A stretch of 45,687 bases of DNA from a bacterium (lineage in GTDB: Bacteria; Patescibacteriota; Saccharimonadia; Saccharimonadales; AWTP1-31), in assembly GCA_030426125.1 (NCBI GenBank), contig JAUHZB010000007.1, forward strand, positions 1-45,687, written 5' to 3'. The translations under genes were made by a program, and so were the position numbers. Below are positions 12,645 to 20,049 of the stretch, one piece after another; position 1 is the first letter of the stretch; every line of letters starts with the position of its first letter. The notes under the pieces are model-generated. The model was not told where the DNA came from, searched no databases, and was given only the letters and a program-made list of their open reading frames with translations.

Positions 12645-13548
12645 CAACTTAGCGTTGTGTTTTTCATAACCTTCTCTTAATCACAGGTGTATATATTCGA
12701 TTATTGCAATTTTTATAACAAAAATGTTAGATGTTATATATACTACATAGTCTGTATATTCATGATTTCTCCCAAATTATTTGTATAATTACTGGCAATT
12801 TATATGTAATTATTTTGGCACTCTATTACATTGATAATTTATATATTTGTAATACAAATTCCTGCAGGATATTTTAAAAATATACAATCAATTTCCACTA
12901 AATTGGATTTATAATATTCTGCAAAATGACTGAATTGTATATAAATTTTGAGTAAATAATGTTTCGTAAATTTTCCATTTAATAAACTAAAATGAACTTG
13001 TGCGCAACCCTAACCTATTTTGCCTGCAATCAAACATGTATATTTCCAACATTGCGTCGGATCTCATTAATATTTTGCACCAGCTAGCAAATTCACTATT
13101 ATTTAGTAATCCATATAATTACATTTCATTTTCTAATGCAACGCGGGTAGTTAAATGATCGAAATCATATACATTATTTCGTTTTCATGCTTATGGTATT
13201 AAATGGCTACCTATAATATAGTATAGTCCGTTTGTTAATACTTGCCTTCAATATCGTCATGACTTATAGCATATTACACATCTATATAAATATAATCGCT
13301 CTGAATCGGTCTATTACTTGTTATTATTTCCAACTATTTATTACTAATTCTCTATTATTTTATTAACTATAAAGTATTTGAATAAGCGATCGTTAGTTTT
13401 GGCAATTTGAATATATTTTATTCAATTTTACCTATAAAAGACGAATTTGGGTTTAGCTAATTATAGATCAGCCTTAGGATAGGATTCAGGATCGAACAAA
13501 CTACGAATGACTTATGCACAGATTAGTAAAAAAACTAGCATAATCTTG
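12645..13548. other. AT-rich gene-free stretch
   Basis: About 900 bp of very AT-rich DNA with no credible open frame on either strand and many short inverted or direct AT repeats (for example ATTTGTaatACAAAT near 12846). One DnaA-box-like TTATGCACA occurs at 13512-13520. I see no tRNA, rRNA, CRISPR or phage relic. Possible roles are a replication or segregation site, a decayed gene, or simple drift; nothing in the sequence decides between them. Confidence 0.5.
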
Positions 13549-13577
13549 TTGACAGGAAGCTAAACTCTTTATAATAT
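13549..13577 (+). promoter_or_regulatory. promoter of candidate small RNA
   Basis: A perfect -35 TTGACA (13549-13554) is followed after 17 bp by TAATAT (13572-13577); an overlapping TATAAT (13570-13575) gives a 15-bp spacer. There is no start codon with a real frame downstream before the terminator. Confidence 0.65.
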
Positions 13578-13582
13578 GTCAG

Positions 13583-13744
13583 TAGCACTTGAATAAAAAA
13601 AGTGCTCAAAAACAAAAAAGTATCAAAAGTAACAGATTGAAAATGACGTTACAACAAAAATAAGAGCGATACGGTCACAAGACTTAAGCTCAAAAACAAA
13701 CAACAAAAAATTAAACGGCCCTACTCGCAAAGGGCCGTTTTTTT
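13583..13744 (+). ncRNA. candidate small RNA with A-rich linkers
   Basis: A transcript of about 160 nt is bounded by the strong promoter at 13549 and a textbook terminator, AACGGCCC/GGGCCGTT with seven Ts (13714-13744). Between them are short hairpins such as AGCACTT/AAGTGCT and GTAAC/GTTAC, separated by A-rich single-stranded stretches (AAAAACAAAAAA). The only ORFs are of a few codons. The layout fits an independent sRNA; I do not recognise its family. It lies about 290 bp upstream of infC, which has its own promoter. Confidence 0.55.
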
Positions 13745-13966
13745 ATGCCCAAACTTATGAACTAAGCTAGCTTTATTTCCAACCCAATCAGCTATTTAGT
13801 AATGGAGTATTGTTGGATATTATCAATTTTGTGCACTGCGGGAAGCTTTCCAATTATTCAAGTTCATGCGCTTCCTGTCTACATGGTTTTGTTAACCAGT
13901 AGTCCGATATAGCCAATTCCCGCTAAATTGTTATTTGCTAAATTCCTACTAAAGATAAAATATTTC

Positions 13967-13995
13967 TTGACCCCTGTTGCATATTTTGGTACACT
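13967..13995 (+). promoter_or_regulatory. infC operon promoter
   Basis: The -35 TTGACC (13967-13972), 17-bp spacer and -10 TACACT (13990-13995) lie about 37 bp before the proposed infC start. The leader is too short to hold an L20-type leader structure. Confidence 0.65.
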
Positions 13996-14031
13996 TGAAG
14001 CTAACCTTAAACAACACGAAGGAGTTTAATA

Positions 14032-14541
14032 ATCGCCAAGACTACCCGTCTGAATAATATGATTCGGGCAAACGAATTACGGGTCATAGACCAGGAAGGA
14101 ACCCAATTAGGGGTACTATCCCGCTCTGAAGCACTTCAATTAGCTGAAGAACAAGGTTTAGATCTAGTGGAAATTTCGCCAGATGCGAAACCTCCAGTTG
14201 CTAAAATCATAGATTGGGGCAAATTCAACTACCAGAAGACTAAACAACTGCAGAAGAACAAGAAGAACGCTAAGTCCTTCGAAGTAAAACAGATGCGCTT
14301 TGGTCTAAAGATAGGTGATCATGACCTAGGCGTAAAGGTTAATAAAATAAAGAGTTTCTTAGAATCTGGGAACAAGGTTAAAATAACTATCTTCTTCAGA
14401 GGACGAGAAATGGCTCATAAAGACCTTGGCTTTCAACTAGCAGATAAGGTTTTAGCGGCCTTCGGTGATACAATAGCAGTTGATCAGAAGCCTCAACTGA
14501 GCGGCAAACAGTTAAATTTCGTAATTAGGAGCAATAAATAA
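14032..14541 (+). CDS. infC: translation initiation factor IF-3 (ATC start)
   Basis: IF-3 binds the 30S subunit, checks the start codon and keeps subunits apart. The N-domain motif RLNNMIRANELRVID aligns with the conserved RINxxIRAxEVRL region, so the protein must begin before the first ATG (14059). The likely start is ATC at 14032, with GGAG at 14021-14024 and a 7-nt spacer; ATA at 14029 is the alternative. Starts of the AUU/AUC/AUA class are a known autoregulatory feature of infC in E. coli. The product has 169 residues, with DLVEISPDAKPPVAKIIDWG in the N-domain. Its stop overlaps the rpmI start (TAATG), so the operon is translationally coupled. Confidence 0.93.
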   Translation: MAKTTRLNNMIRANELRVIDQEGTQLGVLSRSEALQLAEEQGLDLVEISPDAKPPVAKIIDWGKFNYQKTKQLQKNKKNAKSFEVKQMRFGLKIGDHDLGVKVNKIKSFLESGNKVKITIFFRGREMAHKDLGFQLADKVLAAFGDTIAVDQKPQLSGKQLNFVIRSNK

Positions 14542-14738
14542 TGCCAAAGCTAAAAACACACAGCGGTACAAAAGACCGCGTCAGAGTAACAAAGAACGGT
14601 AAAGTTCTACGTCGTCATTCTATGAGCAATCACTTCCTTCAAAAGAAGAGTGCTTCTAGAAAACGCAAACTAGCCGGTCTAGAACAGGTTCATGGTAAAC
14701 CCAAGAAGAACCTCAAATCAATGTTAGGAGTAAAATAA
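14541..14738 (+). CDS. rpmI: 50S ribosomal protein bL35
   Basis: This 65-residue, highly basic protein matches bL35: [20 protein letters not shown] at the start, a [14 protein letters not shown] core and a LKSMLGVK end. It is a structural component of the large subunit. It is the middle gene of infC-rpmI-rplT, with 1-nt TAATG overlaps to both neighbours. Confidence 0.96.
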   Translation: MPKLKTHSGTKDRVRVTKNGKVLRRHSMSNHFLQKKSASRKRKLAGLEQVHGKPKKNLKSMLGVK

Positions 14739-15082
14739 TGCGCGTTAAACGAGGAGTTACAACTCACGCCAAACACCAGAAAATCCGTAAAGCCACCAAG
14801 GGTATGACTCGGGGCAACCGATCTAGTATCAAACGCGGTAAACAAACCGTTACTAAAGCTCTACACTACGCCTACCGTGATCGACGAAATCGCAAACGAA
14901 CCTTCCGGGCTCTTTGGAATGCTCGAATAAATGCAGCCGCCAGATTAAACGGTACTACTTATAGTAAGTTTATTGCCAATTTGAAATCTTCAAAGATTGA
15001 ACTTGATCGTAAAGTATTAAGCGAAATCGCTGTAAACGAGCCTGAAGCTTTCACAGCTATTGTAAAAGCCAGCTCTAAATAA
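14738..15082 (+). CDS. rplT: 50S ribosomal protein bL20
   Basis: This 114-residue protein begins [20 protein letters not shown] and has the long basic N-terminal helix with the [20 protein letters not shown] motif of bL20, which is required for early 50S assembly and binds 23S rRNA. It closes the infC operon. The stop codon is only 8 bp from the 3' end of the convergent rnpB gene, and no separate terminator is visible between them. Confidence 0.97.
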   Translation: MRVKRGVTTHAKHQKIRKATKGMTRGNRSSIKRGKQTVTKALHYAYRDRRNRKRTFRALWNARINAAARLNGTTYSKFIANLKSSKIELDRKVLSEIAVNEPEAFTAIVKASSK

Positions 15083-15090
15083 TAGTCATA

Positions 15091-15440
15091 AGGTTGCTAG
15101 GCTATCTGTAAGCCGGGTTCTGTAGTCAGTAGTGACTGCCGACCATCTATCTAGTCGTTGAATTGCTCCAACGATCAAGCGGTTAATCGATGCACTAAGC
15201 CGGATACTCTAAATGCACATCTCCTTGCAACGGACAGGGTTTACCCTTCTATTATCGTCACCGATAAAGAATGCGAGCTCTTACCTCGCTCTTTTCACCC
15301 TTACCTGCAAAAACAGGCGGTATAGTCTCTGTGGCACTTTCCCTAAAGTTACCTTTGGTTGTCGTTAACAACTGTCCTTCCGTATGTTGCCCGGACTTTC
15401 CTCCCTCTCGTAATCGAGACGGTAGTCGGCCAATAACCTA
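15091..15440 (-). ncRNA. rnpB: RNase P RNA (type A-like)
   Basis: On the minus strand the 5' part contains GGAGGAAAGTCCGGGC (conserved region I, P4 5' strand) and the 3' part contains ACAGAACCCGGCTTACAG (conserved region V). A closing P1 helix is formed by AGGTT near 15439 and AACCT near 15091. The length of about 350 nt is normal for the bacterial catalytic RNA that matures tRNA 5' ends. The ends are placed from P1 and may be off by a few bases. Confidence 0.95.
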
Positions 15441-15450
15441 ACGTTTAGTA

Positions 15451-16242
15451 TTATACCACTTTTTTACTGTTTATGGTATCTAGTACTTGATTTACTAAAG
15501 AATCTGCCTTCTTATTCTTTTCCCTGGGGACATGGGTGAATGTAATCTTATCGAATTGCTTAGAACTCTCTTGCGCAGCCCGATACAACGGAATTAAATC
15601 GTGATTTTTAACTTTAAATTTTCCCTTCATCTGGTTAATAACTAATAAGCTATCCATATAGACATCTATTTTAGTTACGCCTCTAGCCAAAGCTGTTTCT
15701 AGCCCCATCTTCAACGATTGGTATTCAGCCTGGTTATTAGTTGTAACCCCTAAATAACCGCCATCCTCAACTATTATCTTGTCGGCAGCGTCATAGATTA
15801 CATATCCGTAGGCTGAAGGTCCAGGATTGCCCCTAGAACCACCGTCACCGAACAGCTTTGCTTCGACCACTTTAAGGTTCTGCTTAACGTCTTCTATAGG
15901 GCCCAAGAAGTCAAAACGAATCAGCTTCATTGGTGTCTGATCATCAACCTGTGGACCATAGTAACCTCTAAAAGTCTTTAGTAGCTCTTCAGTTGAAATA
16001 AATCTTTCACTTCCAACCATATCTTCTTGGGTGATTTTTCCAATCTGCTTTTCTAGGATACTAGTAATTACTGCTTTTCCGATCACCACATAAGAATCGG
16101 GTTCATTAGGTTTAACCTTATCAATCAAATGGATGACATCGTTTACATGCAGGTCCTTATCGTCATTGATCCGCCAAGTTGAGGTAGCTTCTCCGCTAAG
16201 GATTGTTTTTGCGAAATCATGACTGACTTTTAAGCTTTTCAT
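15451..16242 (-). CDS. ASCH domain - ribonuclease HI fusion protein
   Basis: A 263-residue two-domain protein. Residues 1-115 look like an ASCH (PUA-like) domain: MKSLKVSHDFAKTILSGEAT, then a VNDVIHLIDKV strand and a GKAVITSI segment. Residues 125-263 are ribonuclease HI with all four catalytic acids: D133 (FGDGGSRGNPGPS), E173 (NNQAEYQ), D197 (YMDSLLV) and D247 (KKADSLV). RNase HI removes RNA from RNA:DNA hybrids. The ASCH part probably binds RNA and may aim the nuclease, which is inference. ATG start; no clear Shine-Dalgarno. The 3' end is just 10 bp from rnpB. Confidence 0.88.
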   Translation of the reverse strand: MKSLKVSHDFAKTILSGEATSTWRINDDKDLHVNDVIHLIDKVKPNEPDSYVVIGKAVITSILEKQIGKITQEDMVGSERFISTEELLKTFRGYYGPQVDDQTPMKLIRFDFLGPIEDVKQNLKVVEAKLFGDGGSRGNPGPSAYGYVIYDAADKIIVEDGGYLGVTTNNQAEYQSLKMGLETALARGVTKIDVYMDSLLVINQMKGKFKVKNHDLIPLYRAAQESSKQFDKITFTHVPREKNKKADSLVNQVLDTINSKKVV

Positions 16243-16284
16243 TGGTGTTATTGTCTCATATTAGATTATTAATACTAAATTCAT

Positions 16285-16360
16285 TGGTCAGGGTGAGAGG
16301 ACTTGAACCTCCGCTCTCTGGACCCCCAGCCCAGCGCTTTACCGACTAAGCTACACCCTG
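16285..16360 (-). tRNA. tRNA-Pro(GGG)
   Basis: The cloverleaf has acceptor CAGGGTG/CACCCTG, an anticodon stem CTGGG/TCCAG with loop CTGGGGG (anticodon GGG, reads CCC) and a T-arm GGAGG-TTCAAGT-CCTCT. CCA is encoded (76 nt). Confidence 0.96.
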
Positions 16361-16365
16361 TTACT

Positions 16366-16505
16366 AACAAAAATAGGCTGGTTACCAACATGACAACCTG
16401 GAATTAGTCCCAGGTGGGAATCTTCACGCTATGGCCACGGCTATAGCAAATATTAGAATCCCTTATGATAAGTATTCAGATTATCATATTGTTGGCTCCA
16501 GCCAC
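16366..16505 (-). ncRNA. candidate structured RNA upstream of tRNA-Pro
   Basis: On the minus strand the predicted start (promoter 16510-16539) falls on the 5' strand of a long-range closing helix. GGCTGG (16503-16498) pairs with CCAGCC (16381-16376), and CCAAC (16495-16491) pairs with GTTGG (16389-16385). Enclosed are ATGATAA/TTATCAT, a long arm GGGAtTC ... GCTAT/ATAGC ... GAtTCCC, and ACCTGG/CCAGGT. The closing helix is followed by TATTTTTGTT, which could terminate transcription before tRNA-Pro. The compensating geometry is too regular for chance. It does not fit 5S, SRP, 6S or tmRNA, and no known riboswitch core is evident. Confidence 0.55.
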
Positions 16506-16509
16506 TTAC

Positions 16510-16539
16510 ATTGTAGCTAGAAACGGTCGTCCATAGCAA
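16510..16539 (-). promoter_or_regulatory. promoter of the structured RNA / tRNA-Pro unit
   Basis: On the minus strand -35 TTGCTA (16534-16539) and -10 TACAAT (16510-16515) are separated by 18 bp. The predicted +1 is about 16503, at the start of the closing helix. It may also drive tRNA-Pro by read-through. Confidence 0.5.
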
Positions 16540-16578
16540 CCGAATATAATTAATAGTTATAAATGGCCAGGTTTATCT

Positions 16579-17208
16579 CTATCCTAGAATAAATTTATAA
16601 AGGAAATCTATACTATTAACTACTACCGGACCAGCAAGAGGATACAGGAAGAACATAAACAGCACAATCGACATTAAACCGCCGGATTCAATCATATACA
16701 TTAACCTTTGAAGTGGTTCCGGAGCTACAGCGTAAAGCAACCTAGATCCATCTAGTGGCGGGAATGGAATCATGTTGAATACAAAGAAACTTAAATTTAT
16801 CAAAATAAAGATGCTAAAGACGTTAAACACATCTGTTCCAATTGCGATGCCGAATATTCTGACAATCAGTCCAGCGATAACCGCAAGACTGAGATTGGTC
16901 AACGGTCCGGCTACTCCAATCAGCGCCGATCCAAACTCCTCATAGCGGACGTTGCCTGGATTGAATGGAACTGGCTTGGCGATAAAAAACGGATGTAAGC
17001 CTAGTAGAATGAGACCCATGGGTAGCAACAAAGTGGTGAATACATCAATGTGTTTGAACGGATTCAAAGATAGCCTGCCCAAGTCTTTAGCGGTTGGATC
17101 CCCCAACCAATGGGCAGTAAAGGCGTGCATCGCCTCATGAATCCCCATGGAGAACAAAATTGAACCGAAGACAATAACTAGATCTATTGCTGTAAGGCTA
17201 GAAAACAT
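16579..17208 (-). CDS. site-2-protease family (M50) intramembrane metalloprotease
   Basis: A polytopic zinc protease of about 209 residues. The first helix carries the HEAMH motif (H24, E25, H28 from the ATG at 17208), and a later helix carries NMIPFPPLDGSR, in which the Asp supplies the third zinc ligand. There is no PDZ domain, so it belongs to the short M50B (SpoIVFB/Rv-type) group that cleaves membrane-embedded substrates. I prefer ATG 17208 to the upstream TTG, because a TATACT box lies 8 nt before the ATG and the extra residues add nothing conserved. It is divergent from rpmB. Confidence 0.87.
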   Translation of the reverse strand: MFSSLTAIDLVIVFGSILFSMGIHEAMHAFTAHWLGDPTAKDLGRLSLNPFKHIDVFTTLLLPMGLILLGLHPFFIAKPVPFNPGNVRYEEFGSALIGVAGPLTNLSLAVIAGLIVRIFGIAIGTDVFNVFSIFILINLSFFVFNMIPFPPLDGSRLLYAVAPEPLQRLMYMIESGGLMSIVLFMFFLYPLAGPVVVNSIDFLYKFILG

Positions 17209-17261
17209 ACCACTTAAGTATAGCAAACTCAGCAACTACCTAACTTCATCTAGCCGACCCC

Positions 17262-17290
17262 TTGACTTAGACGCAGTTTACAGATAAAAT
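17262..17290 (+). promoter_or_regulatory. rpmB promoter
   Basis: TTGACT (17262-17267), 17 bp, TAAAAT (17285-17290); an AAGGA ribosome site precedes the ATG at 17319. Confidence 0.65.
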
Positions 17291-17318
17291 AACAGCTTGA
17301 ATCTATAAGGAATTAATC

Positions 17319-17513
17319 ATGCAAAAATGTCAGCTAACGGGAAAAGGCAAGCAATACGGAAGTAACGTAAGCTTCTCTCAAAGACACACTAAGAAAGTTT
17401 GGAAACCAAATCTACAAAAAAAGACTATTGTTGTAGATGGTCAAAAGCTAACTCTAAAAATTAGCACTCAAGCTATCCGAACCCTCAAGAAAAAAGGCCT
17501 AATAACTAACTAA
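17319..17513 (+). CDS. rpmB: 50S ribosomal protein bL28
   Basis: A 64-residue basic protein with the bL28 signature: MQKCQLTGKGKQYGSNVSFS at the N-terminus, KKVWKPNLQKK in the middle and a STQAIRTLKKKGLI end. It is a structural 50S protein near the exit site. It is a monocistronic plus-strand gene with its own promoter and Shine-Dalgarno sequence, placed between minus-strand genes. Confidence 0.95.
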   Translation: MQKCQLTGKGKQYGSNVSFSQRHTKKVWKPNLQKKTIVVDGQKLTLKISTQAIRTLKKKGLITN

Positions 17514-17533
17514 ACTACAAGCGGCTCAGCTGA

Positions 17534-18163
17534 CTATTGTCTCTCTAAGACAATATAGCTTGGCTTTTCGGTGAATTGATCAGTATTCTTGATCTTTAAC
17601 TTAGCTAATTTCTCTTTTGGCTCAACTGCTAACTCTTTCAGTACGCTATCTAGATCAGTTACTGGTACCGGGTATTTGACTGCTTTATCTGCGTAATTTG
17701 TTGGAATAACCACTTTAGGATCAATATCTTTTATTAATTTCTGAGCTCCTTTACTATCCAGCGTAAAACCATTGCCACCAACTGGGACAACTAATATGTC
17801 CATCATTCCAATTTGCTCTAGCTGTTTTTCGTCTAATTCTGGGTAAATATGGCCAACCACAACAACTCTAATGTCTCCGACTACAATCTTATAGATAACA
17901 GCTTTGTTGGTACCCTTTTCATCAATATGTAGCTGGGCAGGTATACCAATAATTGAAATATTGGATAGTTCATACTCACCAGGTCGATTAATCGCAAAAT
18001 GCGCTTTATCTTCCAATTCATCAGCGCTATTAGTATGCAGCGTAATATCGTTTGGCTTAACTATTGATTTCAGTCCCAACTGCTCTAAATTATCATCAAT
18101 GACAATACTAGCCTCTTTTGTCGTCAGTTTAATACAGTTACCACCGAAATATTGTAATTCCAT
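17534..18163 (-). CDS. metallo-beta-lactamase-fold protein with eroded metal site
   Basis: A 209-residue protein starting MELQYFGGNCIKLTTKEASI, typical of the UlaG/COG2220 branch of the metallo-beta-lactamase fold. The canonical HxHxDH motif is absent: where it should occur the sequence reads ITLHTNSADELED. Later positions keep single histidines (VVVGHIYPEL) and VVPVGGNGFTLD, which echo the fold. The protein therefore probably lacks the normal two-metal hydrolase site and may be a binding or structural relative. It follows the HTH gene by 4 bp and is probably co-transcribed with it. Confidence 0.7.
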   Translation of the reverse strand: MELQYFGGNCIKLTTKEASIVIDDNLEQLGLKSIVKPNDITLHTNSADELEDKAHFAINRPGEYELSNISIIGIPAQLHIDEKGTNKAVIYKIVVGDIRVVVVGHIYPELDEKQLEQIGMMDILVVPVGGNGFTLDSKGAQKLIKDIDPKVVIPTNYADKAVKYPVPVTDLDSVLKELAVEPKEKLAKLKIKNTDQFTEKPSYIVLERQ

Positions 18164-18167
18164 CTAT

Positions 18168-18782
18168 TTACTTCCCCTTCTTTGAATTCATTATATTTTG
18201 TTTATCTACTAATATCTGTACCTTGGAATTAAACACATTATTAATAAACCGATCATTTATTTGGTTGCGGTAGTTAAATTCTTTCATGGTCATTACTGTA
18301 TAGCGCAACTCTTTATTTTCATTTTTCTCAAGCTCGGCAACATATTTTTCAAGCTGGACGTTATTAATATCGCCGACAACCAAGAAATCTACTCCACTAT
18401 GCTCATCTCTAGTAAATTGTCCCGTAAACAACGCTAATTGAACATTTCCAAGCATCTTTAGTGGGTTATCTGCTTTTTTGGAAATTCCAGCTTTTTTAGT
18501 CTTAGGTGACATTACCGCTCCAGAATTAAATATCTCGGACAGTGGCTTGTAATAGGTGTACTCTTGGTTAACTTCATAGTACAACTTGTTGTTATTGGTA
18601 TCTGAAGTATTGGAAGTAATAATACCGACGCTTAATAAATTTGCTAATTCCCTTCTAACCGAATTAATCTGTTCGTCTATCTTCCGAGTTATCTCACGAA
18701 CAAAGAAAGAACGATTTGGATTGCTGTAGAAAAGTTTTAGTAGTTTTACGCGTGTTTTGGAACCGAATAGTTGTTCGACCAT
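18168..18782 (-). CDS. winged-helix regulator with nucleotidyltransferase-like C-domain
   Basis: A 204-residue protein. Residues 1-90 form a winged helix-turn-helix (FGSKTRVKLLKLFYSNPNR, then REITRKIDEQINSVRRELAN as the recognition region). Residues 110-195 resemble the minimal nucleotidyltransferase fold found behind such HTH domains in archaea and CPR, with SGVDFLVVGDI in place of the catalytic GSxxxGxxxxxSDxD strand. The key Gly-Ser is not evident, so catalysis is doubtful. It lies directly upstream of the MBL-fold gene; together they look like a regulator plus effector pair of unknown target. Confidence 0.65.
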   Translation of the reverse strand: MVEQLFGSKTRVKLLKLFYSNPNRSFFVREITRKIDEQINSVRRELANLLSVGIITSNTSDTNNNKLYYEVNQEYTYYKPLSEIFNSGAVMSPKTKKAGISKKADNPLKMLGNVQLALFTGQFTRDEHSGVDFLVVGDINNVQLEKYVAELEKNENKELRYTVMTMKEFNYRNQINDRFINNVFNSKVQILVDKQNIMNSKKGK

Positions 18783-18868
18783 TGTATTACCTCTGTTTTG
18801 TTAGTAGTCACCAAAAAATGAATTTCAGTATTTATTTACCCTAAACTACCCATATTGTAGCAGAGATG

Positions 18869-19741
18869 TTACTCATTACGAATGAAGTTGTTCACTAATT
18901 CTGTTGTAGAAGAGACATATTGACTAGGGTTTTTTAGCCAATGAATACTTTTATTTCTTTTAAACCAAGTGGCTTGCTTTTTAGCTAATTTTTTGTCGGC
19001 TAAAACGTTCTTTTGAGTTGCTTCAGCAATATTCATACTACTCTCTAGATAGCCTCGAAAGCTTAGGTAGGCTGGCGCCTGAAGCGCGTATGGCTCCCAG
19101 CCAAACTCATCAACCAAGCCTTTTAGCTCAGCTATCAGCCCAGCCTCCAAACTTGCTTCTACGCGCTGCTTAATGTTCTTTAGAAGCCTTTCCTTTCCTG
19201 GGTCTAGGCCAATGATCAGACAATTGTCCCTTAGCCTCTTATTATTTGGTGGATTCTGGCCAGACTGCAGCACCCCAATTAAGTGGCGTCTATTTTTACG
19301 GTTCTCTGGTAACTCTAGTCCCTGGTCAGCAACAGCCTGCTGTAGTTGCTCAATAGATAAACTAGGGTCAACTTTTTGCTTCTTCTCTCTGAACTGATAG
19401 TCATATATAACCGAATCTATATACAAACCACTTCCACCAACCATTAATGCTAACTTGGAGCGACTAGCTATATCTTCTATTGCTTCTATGGCTAGTCGTT
19501 TAAAATCTGATACATTAAACGGCTGATCAGGCTCTACTATGTCTAGCAGATGATGTCTGACTAGCTCCTGATCTTGCTTACTAGGCTTAGCTGTTCCGAT
19601 GTCCATGCGCCTATACACCGTTCGAGAGTCAGCACAGATAATTTCAGCATCGAATTTTTTGGCAATCTCCATAGCTAAGCTAGACTTACCGCTGGCCGTC
19701 TGCCCTAGAATTACGACTAAAGGAGGTGTTATCTGGTCCAT
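18869..19741 (-). CDS. miaA: tRNA dimethylallyltransferase
   Basis: MiaA adds a dimethylallyl group from DMAPP to A37 of tRNAs reading UNN codons. The P-loop is GQTASGKSS (about 13-21), and family motifs CADSRTVYRRMDIGTAKPS, HHLLDIVEPDQPFNVSDF and MVGGSGLYIDSV follow. It has 290 residues, slightly short of the usual 300-316. Its start overlaps the end of the upstream alkyltransferase-like gene by 13 bp. Making the substrate would need an isoprenoid source; no such gene is in the window. Confidence 0.95.
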   Translation of the reverse strand: MDQITPPLVVILGQTASGKSSLAMEIAKKFDAEIICADSRTVYRRMDIGTAKPSKQDQELVRHHLLDIVEPDQPFNVSDFKRLAIEAIEDIASRSKLALMVGGSGLYIDSVIYDYQFREKKQKVDPSLSIEQLQQAVADQGLELPENRKNRRHLIGVLQSGQNPPNNKRLRDNCLIIGLDPGKERLLKNIKQRVEASLEAGLIAELKGLVDEFGWEPYALQAPAYLSFRGYLESSMNIAEATQKNVLADKKLAKKQATWFKRNKSIHWLKNPSQYVSSTTELVNNFIRNE

Positions 19742-20040
19742 AGATACCTATCTATATTAACCGTGTAATCATCACCCACTTGAAATCCTTCCGTCTCCAG
19801 AGCTTTCTGATGACCATCTAAGCCACCAGGATAACCCCTGGCAAGCCCACCATCTTTTCTAACCACTCTTTGCCATGGCAGGTTGTCCGGACCAGTGTGA
19901 GCTATCTGACCTACCTCCCAGGCTGCCCAAGGGGCCCCAGCCATAGCAGCTACTGCTCCATAAGTAGTCAGCTTATCCTGCGGTATTTGAGCCACTACCT
20001 CATAAACCTTATCTTTAAAGTTAGAATCAACTCTTGGCAC
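19729..20040 (-). CDS. alkyltransferase-like (ATL) DNA-repair protein
   Basis: This 103-residue protein matches the C-terminal DNA-binding domain of O6-alkylguanine transferases, but the catalytic PCHR motif reads PWQR (NLPWQRVVRKDGG), with Trp in place of Cys. This replacement defines ATL proteins, which bind O6-alkylguanine without repairing it and flag it for nucleotide excision repair. It starts with GTG (20040) behind AGGA, 9 bp after the thrS stop, and ends inside miaA. It probably belongs to the thrS-ATL-miaA operon. Confidence 0.88.
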   Translation of the reverse strand: MPRVDSNFKDKVYEVVAQIPQDKLTTYGAVAAMAGAPWAAWEVGQIAHTGPDNLPWQRVVRKDGGLARGYPGGLDGHQKALETEGFQVGDDYTVNIDRYLWTR

Positions 20041-20049
20041 TTATCCTAC

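Noticed and set aside
13512-13520. TTATGCACA as evidence for oriC
   Set aside because: Only one DnaA-like box is seen; there is no cluster and no dnaA or dnaN nearby.
16366-16505. 5S rRNA on the minus strand
   Set aside because: A short stretch (GGCCATAGCG, CCCACCTGG) looks 5S-like, but the helix order and the space before tRNA-Pro do not fit a 5S molecule.
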